A DNA stretch of 64,000 bases from Tubulanus polymorphus (taxonomy: Eukaryota; Nemertea; Palaeonemertea; Tubulaniformes; Tubulanidae). A model generated the notes under the pieces. It saw nothing but the letters and a program-made list of their open reading frames with translations, was not told the origin of the DNA and did no database searches. Positions 57,948-64,000 of this stretch are shown one piece after another (position 1 is the first letter of the stretch; each line of letters opens with the position of its first letter). Where the stretch lies: assembly GCF_964204645.1 (NCBI RefSeq), contig NC_134029.1:2861001-2925000 (forward strand), given 5' to 3'. Position numbers and translations under genes: made by a program.

Positions 57948-58110
57948 TGTGAATATTGTCCTGAAAAAAAAGATGGAGCGGAAAAATGAAAATGAATACC
58001 CGATGACCTGAAGTCAGAAGGGTTAAACCGAATTCATTTTAAAATTTGAGGGTTTGTTATATATATTTACCCCCGATTTCACATTTTTGATAGAAATTTT
58101 AAGATCTTAC

Positions 58111-58185
58111 CTCTCCGAACTCTGAAGGGCCGGGGGCTACCTGCGGTAAATGACAAAGATACGTGTTCATGGTATTCTATTTATA
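58111..58185 (-). promoter_or_regulatory. TATA box and non-coding first exon of the FN2/EGF gene
   Basis: TATAAATA on the minus strand at 58178-58185 would place transcription start near 58150. A donor site (GAGAG then GTAAGATC) ends a short first exon at 58111. An acceptor (TTTTTTTTCAG) at about 57961 starts the exon holding the ATG at 57947. This gives a 5' untranslated exon of about 40 nt and a 150-nt intron. Confidence 0.55.
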
Positions 58186-58189
58186 TGAT

Positions 58190-58860
58190 GCATCATAAAA
58201 GTCCAGATGTCGTGAAGATAAACATCAGAAATCATGATGACCATTGAGTAAATTTGAGGAACATGTGCAGTATTTATTTAAATTGGAAACAGATGAGAGA
58301 TGGCCATCGATTATTGATTTGTGGGATGATTATCCTGTTATCAGGTTTCAAACTTCGATTGCAAGTAAATTTCACTGATTTGAATATGAATTTATCGATC
58401 AAACCCATGAAAATAGAAGAAGATGTCTTAGTATGTTGTTCTTTTCCTTTTTCACTTTTTCTTCATCCCACATCCAAGGAATAAGTATGGATAATATGAA
58501 TAGTTTGAAAAAAAAAAACACCCAATTAGAATGATCGTGTATTTCAACCGATTCTTATGTTCCTACTAAACTTAATAAACAACGCAATGACTTCATAGGA
58601 AATAAAGGACCGGTTTGAGCCGTGTGAAACAGGGTCGTTGGTTGTCGTTCTATTGATAGAACGGAATGCTGAAAAATCATGTCACCTTTAGATGAAACGG
58701 AAAACCAGTTTTTCACAGTGAACGGAACTTGTTGTTTGTGACAAGTATAGAACAGTGTTATGTGACTGGGACTAAGGGATTTCTATGTGTATCTGGTCAA
58801 CGCCTAATATACACATATATACACACAATACTGATCCATCTGAACAGAGAGAGAATATTT
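58190..58860. other. Divergent intergenic region between FN2/EGF and LHFPL genes
   Basis: About 0.7 kb separates two genes transcribed away from each other, so it may hold shared regulatory sequence. The short open frame at 58254-58484 has no recognisable domain or splice support. Confidence 0.4.
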
Positions 58861-58872
58861 CATAAGTTGCAG

Positions 58873-59134
58873 GTAAGATACCGAACTAAATTGATTTATT
58901 TTCTGTGAGTGATGACAATAAGTGATATATTCTTGTAATATTCGTGTTTAAAAGCCACTGATTCTGCTTTGGATATATAGAATACGTCTTTATCGGGGCT
59001 CAGCTCTGACTCGTAACTGTGGATTTGGGTAGAAAATTACGGAATGTTTTTCTTATTTTTCATCAAATCTGTTTATATCGATCAATGTCTACTGAAATTC
59101 TCATTCATCTGTTGTTTATATTTTCTGTATTTAG
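58873..59134 (+). other. 5' untranslated intron of the LHFPL gene
   Basis: A non-coding exon ends at TTGCAG 58872 with donor GTAAGA, and the acceptor TGTATTTAG ends at 59134. The coding exon then starts at 59135, 17 nt before the ATG. An apparent longer open frame from 59044 runs through this intron and is not the true start. Confidence 0.6.
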
Positions 59135-59151
59135 ACAGAGCGCACACAACG

Positions 59152-59946
59152 ATGGAAGTTCATCAATATTCTGAGACGACTCGTATTTATCACAGCAATT
59201 ATGTGAGAAATTCGAGAGCAATCGGAGTCATGTGGGGAATATTCACCATCTGTTTCGCTATAATAAACATCGTCGTATTCATCCAACCTCAATGGATCGG
59301 TGATACCCCGACCAGTCCCGGTACTGGCTACTTCGGATTATTTGAGTACTGCGAGTTATACCAGACCGGTCATGAACTCAAGTGTACTGGTAGATTCGAT
59401 GATTTCACTACGATTTTGCACCCAGCTTTCAAAGCGGCTTCATTTTTTGTCGGATTTTCCGCGTTGTTGATTCTGATTTGTATTTGCTGTATGCTGTTGT
59501 TCCTTTTTATGAGCACAAGTTTGGTTTTCATGATTTGTGGGGTGATGCAAGTAATTGCCGGTATATGTATGTTTCTGGGTTGTATTGTATATCCAGCAGG
59601 CTGGGGCTCTGAGGAAGTGAAAGGTGTTTGTGGCTCGACCGCTAAATTCAACAGAGCCGACTGCGGAATTCGTTGGGCTTACATCCTCGCTATCATCGGT
59701 ATCTTCGACGCTCTGGTTCTGGCGACTTTGGCCTTCGTTCTAGCCTCGCGACAAGCTAAGCTGCTTCCAGAAGGATACACACCCGCTACTGGTACCCTTA
59801 CGAAATCTGATTATGACTACATCGAGAAGGAATCGCTGTCGAAGCATTCGGAAGGAATCCACCCAGTCCTAACTGTTCCAGAGGGTGACGCTCGATCACA
59901 TTACTCATCAGTGGCCCGTTCCCATCATTCGGACTTTGCTTTGTAA
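59152..59946 (+). CDS. LHFPL: LHFPL tetraspan protein (LHFPL3/4-like)
   Basis: A single coding exon of 264 residues with four helices: GVMWGIFTICFAIINIVVFI, AASFFVGFSALLILICICC, SLVFMICGVMQVIAGICMFL and WAYILAIIGIFDALVLATLA. Family hallmarks are YHSNYVRNSRAIGVMW at the N-terminus, GYFGLFEYC in the first loop, HPAFKAASFF before TM2, and the WGSEEVKGVCG and CGIRWAYILAIIGI segments. The match to vertebrate LHFPL3/4 is strong up to TM4; the Ser/His-rich tail of about 50 residues is unrelated. In vertebrates LHFPL4 anchors GABA-A receptors and LHFPL5 is part of the hair-cell transduction complex; the role here is unknown. ATG 59152 is chosen because the preceding in-frame sequence is intron. Confidence 0.93.
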   Translation: MEVHQYSETTRIYHSNYVRNSRAIGVMWGIFTICFAIINIVVFIQPQWIGDTPTSPGTGYFGLFEYCELYQTGHELKCTGRFDDFTTILHPAFKAASFFVGFSALLILICICCMLLFLFMSTSLVFMICGVMQVIAGICMFLGCIVYPAGWGSEEVKGVCGSTAKFNRADCGIRWAYILAIIGIFDALVLATLAFVLASRQAKLLPEGYTPATGTLTKSDYDYIEKESLSKHSEGIHPVLTVPEGDARSHYSSVARSHHSDFAL

Positions 59947-60197
59947 ACAATCGCAGTTTTATTAATGGGGCTGAATTTTGACTTTAACCTTCGAAAAAAA
60001 TATTTGCTTTCGCTGCTCAATCAAATTCATAACTGATGAAGTTAAAGTTATCCCTTTTATAAAACCAAGCGCCAAAAAAAAAGAACTGACAAACAAGAAA
60101 AGACAGTGACGTTTTTAAACTTTGTGTGTTTCAAGTGCAGATCAGAAAATGAAATACTTAATATCTACGATTATAGTAAAATTATATATCAAACAAT

Positions 60198-60425
60198 AAT
60201 AAAGGACCTCTTTGATGTAAAACTGCGTAGCACATAATGGCGGAATTTTTGAGAACGATAAAAAGCAGTTCGTAGTAAAAGGCTTTATCTTACATCTTTT
60301 GTAACTAAATTCATATAAAGCTCTTTGTGATGAAATATTCTAAATTTGCGAATCAATTCATATCATGTTAACGTTATCTTTATTCACCAAACATTTTGTA
60401 TGTATCAAATTAGTGGAATAATAAA
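60198..60425 (+). terminator. Polyadenylation signals of the LHFPL gene
   Basis: AATAAA occurs at 60198-60203 and 60420-60425, about 250 and 475 nt after the stop codon. Confidence 0.5.
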
Positions 60426-60429
60426 TGTT

Positions 60430-61850
60430 TTGGATGCTTTTTAGTTGAAGATAAAATGGTCATTTTTGATATCGGTGTTGACTGTTGTCAGGGAGTTCTC
60501 TGTGTCAATTGACCGGTTTCCTCAGAGGCCAAAGAGGGGATGGATGGATGACCTCTTTCCTCGGGGTCAGTCGGGAATGGATGACCACTCATTACAGTGT
60601 CAGTCGTTCGACAACGGTGGTATATCACAAGTGGCGGTAAGTATTTCAGGCGCAATGAGGTCTAACATATTGACCACTACAGAGTGAATAATCAAGTATT
60701 TGCGTGAACTTGACTCATAGTCATCAGTTTTACGAGTGCCTCCGTTCATCCAGCTTTTACACTGACAGTGTGGTGGCTGCTGTGATTTCGGTGCCCAGGA
60801 AAAGGTCGTTTTCAGTTGCTCCCCGCAGTAGCGGCGTAGTTGAGACCACTGGCCAGTGTGAATATATTAATTACCACTCCGAATTAGAATATACATAGAT
60901 TTGATAAATTTATTCATTCAGAAATAATGATTATCATAGAATTGAATATACATATAGAAGTATAAATCAACAAAGACGGATTCAGAACAGTAGAAAGGCC
61001 AAACAATCAACTTTCGTTTGTATAAAGGTCTTCACACGTGACATCGTAGTTTGTTTGTCAATGTTGGAATAATTTTCATCATCACTCCGGACTTATTACA
61101 TACATAAAATCTTTCAATCATGATTTCTTTGAAATAGAATTGAATTGGAGACTTGCCATACATAATAGCAAAATACAATCTGTGGATTGGGAAAATTACT
61201 TGGCTGCAAGACCTCTATAGTACATGTATACAGTGATACATGTACATATATAATATAATAACATACATAATGATACATACTAATTGACACAAAGTTTCCT
61301 CTAAAACTATCTACGTTGCAGTCCCACTTTGGCAATTCACCAATCACCATGGTCCACATACTCTGCATCTTCCAATAGATATTTCGAATAAATTATCATT
61401 TATACATATTTAGACACCGCGCGTACACTCCTTTCGTAGTGGTTCAGCAGCTAACCAGCCTCCAGTTTTACTGGGTTTCTCATTACAAAAGGAGTGTAAT
61501 ACATATCGTGTTAAGTCATTATGCTAGTTATTGTCAATACACACTCTGTGACAAATACACCCAACATTCATTACTAAAAAATACTTTAAATCAGGCGAAC
61601 AAAGTGTCCATAGTATTTTGATATTCTGAGAAATTTAAATTCATCAAAATCATAATCCAACAGACCGAGTGATCGGCTAACAGCTTAAATTTCTTACTTT
61701 GAATTCCAATACAACAATAGCGAAATTGATATAAGAAATACAGTGGAACCTTGAAGCTCGAAAATTCAAATATTCGTCATAGAAATTACATCAAAAAGAA
61801 ACATTTAGGCACCTAAAAATTTACGCATACTCGATTATAACAGTTATAAA
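60430..61850. other. Intergenic region between LHFPL and GBA2, no gene seen
   Basis: Short frames here (60445-60687, 60704-60898, 61114-61368, 61439-61621) have no domain or splice support. A small hairpin-forming pair (ACACTCCTTT near 61428 and AAAGGAGTGT near 61488) is present. On the minus strand ATTAAA at 61853-61858 may serve as the GBA2 polyadenylation signal. Confidence 0.4.
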
Positions 61851-61972
61851 AGTTTAATTCGATATTGTAGCAAAAATTGCTTTTGACGGGTAGAAAATGG
61901 AATGAAAGTGCGTTCACATTGGAACAACTGTGAACATAGTCAATTCATTCTCAATGAGATAATTTCAATGCA

Positions 61973-63576
61973 CTACTCTGCAGCTTGATTCTCAAAAAGA
62001 TTTGGATGGAATTTTTCCAGCGCGTGTTGCATAGCCCAGATACATAGAGGACGCATATAACCTAATGACCGATAGATGTTTCCTTCCATGTAGGCTTCAG
62101 GAGTTTGATATTGTAGTCCCATCGTTTCCCAACACGTTCTATAAACACCTTCAGCTGTTTTGAAACCTTCTTCAACCATTCCCTACAAAACGAAAATTGT
62201 AATTGGTAATTGAATATTAGCACTAACCAGACTCTCTTTTTAATGCAGCCATTCAGATGCAGTAATTCATACGCTACATCATACACTGCCTCTGCGCTAC
62301 TAGCATTGTCACTCATGACTCCGTACTCGTGCCTAGTCTGGACCAGAGGTAATACTGCTCATACAATGATTAAGAAAACTTGCCTGTTGTATCATAGTAG
62401 CAGCTGCAGCGTAGATTATACCACACCAGAACTCCTCAGCCTGTGTACTAGAATGATCTTTCCGTCCATTCGGTCTCATTCCGTTGATCGCACCCATACG
62501 CCCATTCGAAACTTTCATCACGTTGTTCTCGTAAATCATCTTCAACGCACTCAAAACATGATCTTTCGGGAAGATCTAACATAAATATACAATGATTGAT
62601 AACATCAAGATTACTTCTTCTGGACCCACTCAGCAGTACAATCGATGAATTGAGTTTAAATTGATCCCATTGCCCGCTCGGTTGTGTAATTATTTTCAGA
62701 AATAAATGCAGATAGGAGGTCGGAATAGAATCTTTTAAATTCATCAAAATAATTTATTGCGTGCTTACAGTATTATCTTCAATTCCTGATGCTTGAAGGA
62801 ACCAATAACCTGATAACTGATCTGTCATTATACTGTCATGATACCCAGATGAACTACTGTCATAGTTATAGTAACTGCCTGTAATTAAAACATAAATTTG
62901 TAACATTAAATGAATACAGAAGAATCCTCGCTGCAAACAGACAAGTAGAACATGTTTACCATTCCACAGTTTCTCTTCAAATGAACGTTTTCCTTTGTCT
63001 AAAAGAGCAGCAAATTCTTGAGTTTCCTCCGAACAACCAAGAATATCAGATATAGTGCATAACATCTTCAACGCAGCCAACCACAATCCACCGCAGTATG
63101 AACTATTCAACAAAAATACATCCTCTTAAATAGTTTTGCACTCTTGATTTCTAATTGGGAGACAGCACTGAATCAAATCTAATGATCTATCAAACACAAA
63201 GAGTGTTAAGAATGTTTTACCTGGCCCCGCAAACAGTCCATGCATCATAGGTTTGATCGGCAAATCCTCCATTATCGATGATACCATCATTATCAGTATC
63301 CCAACGTTTAGCAAACTCCATCACTGCCTGGAATAACAACACATCACTGTAATGCGGGCACAGTTCTACTCTCGAACAGTTTCCAAATGTACCGAAACCT
63401 TCTAAATAATCATAGAGTTTATACCTTAACTTGCGGAAATAAGTCTCTCAAATATTGTTCGTCTTTAGTCACTGAATAATCGCGGAACACTTGTAAAACA
63501 AACTTCAAGTTCAAATCTTTCCAGTCACTGGTTGGATGAACTACATACGCGTTTAATTTCTTCCACGGTTCATCCT
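61973..63576 (-). CDS. GBA2: Non-lysosomal glucosylceramidase, C-terminal part (GH116)
   Basis: Exons in transcript order: 63576-63425, 63327-63221, 63102-62960, 62878-62769, 62575-62384, 62182-61973. They encode about 304 residues, the end of a protein of about 900. Matches to vertebrate GBA2 run throughout: [20 protein letters not shown] and [77 protein letters not shown] and [11 protein letters not shown]. The DQTYD motif holds the conserved acid/base aspartate; the nucleophile glutamate lies upstream, outside the identified exons. The enzyme hydrolyses glucosylceramide at the cytosolic face of ER/Golgi membranes. The intron between the last two exons has a GC-AG border (CAG then GCAAGT at 62383). 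The gene continues past the window edge. Confidence 0.93.
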
Positions 63577-63614
63577 CTGAAATAACACAATATTAGCCTT
63601 CATCAGTTTATTAC

Positions 63615-63989
63615 CAGTAATCGATTGAATGATTGATAAAGAACCCAGTTCCTGCAGTTGAGTACGGTAATAACATTTGAGGCAACTGAACCGAGGTCTA
63701 GTTGAACCCGATAACATAACTGTGTTCATAAAAAAAACTGTTGCCATCCATCTACATATCTGAAATAAAACATCAAATAAATGGAATGCACTGGATCCTT
63801 CGTGTCCCTTAAAGTGCACTTAAAAATGTATCGACGTATGTTACATTATATTTATAAAATAAATATACTATTCGATATAAATACATTTACAGTTGAAGTG
63901 TGAGTTTACCTCAGCAGTTCTAATGAATTTCATTTTATATGTATTCAGTGAATCTGAGGTAAACAACATAATTCCATCGCTATCAACTG
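63615..63989 (-). other. Uncertain upstream exons of the GBA2 gene
   Basis: Two splice-bounded open blocks lie ahead of the first sure GBA2 exon: about 63989-63910 (acceptor TTGATTTCAG, donor GTAAAC) and 63759-63615 (acceptor ATTTCAG, donor GTAATA). Their phases fit with each other and with 63576. However their products (SDGIMLFTSDSLNTYKMKF and RPRFSCLKCYYRTQLQ) do not resemble the GBA2 segment expected there (the HDIGDP region). They may be chance exons within a long intron. Confidence 0.25.
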
Positions 63990-64000
63990 AAATCAACATC

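Noticed and set aside
59044-59151. N-terminal extension of the LHFPL reading frame
   Set aside because: It runs through an intron acceptor at 59134 and adds a non-conserved hydrophobic stretch ahead of the conserved start.
62062-62316. Minus-strand open frame between the last two GBA2 exons
   Set aside because: It lies in the GC-AG intron; flanking exons join directly and match GBA2 without it.

Overview
This is a 64 kb piece of a compact, AT-rich animal nuclear genome. Genes have many small exons with canonical GT-AG borders, short introns, genes nested in introns of other genes, and AATAAA signals. The gene set (RXFP-type relaxin receptor, TRPC channel, LHFPL tetraspan protein, GBA2, WSC and fibronectin-II proteins) and a giant collagen with threonine in the Y position point to a marine spiralian. 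Thr-Y collagens are best known from annelid cuticle, so an annelid-like worm is my best guess, but the sequence does not prove it. All exon models were built by hand from splice sites and reading phase; in every complete gene the summed exon lengths are an exact multiple of three.

Layout. (1) 580-21199 (+): one 19-exon gene for a membrane-anchored collagen of about 5,158 residues. It has a signal peptide, a unique N-terminal domain of about 190 residues, about 1,556 Gly-X-Y triplets (mostly Gly-X-Thr) with one visible break, EGF-like modules, one transmembrane helix and a cytoplasmic tail ending in a possible PDZ ligand. (2) 23969-36906 (+): a 17-exon RXFP-like receptor (one LDLa module, ten leucine-rich repeats each on a 72-nt exon, seven helices). 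Its intron 4 holds an intronless class A GPCR on the other strand (26722-27666). Its intron 14 holds a three-exon secreted PAN/WSC-like gene on the other strand (33518-34499). (3) 33518-40960: a tandem segmental duplication. The second unit carries an intact second PAN/WSC gene (37358-38212, -) but only broken copies of the last RXFP exons (39727-40579). (4) 40961-50596 (-): an 11-exon TRPC channel of 873 residues. (5) 51176-57947 (-): a secreted FN2/EGF protein of about 1,071 residues with 17 near-identical 120-nt EGF exons arranged as a higher-order repeat, one dead EGF exon, and a C-terminal pair of unfamiliar Cys-rich modules. (6) 59152-59946 (+): an LHFPL3/4-like four-helix protein, divergently oriented to gene 5. 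(7) 61973-63576 (-): the C-terminal exons of GBA2; the rest lies beyond the window.

Several genes encode cell-surface or extracellular products, but nothing in the sequence shows that they act together. The most striking object is the collagen gene: its predicted triple helix would be about 1.3 micrometres long, is nearly free of proline over most of its length, and is tethered to a membrane.
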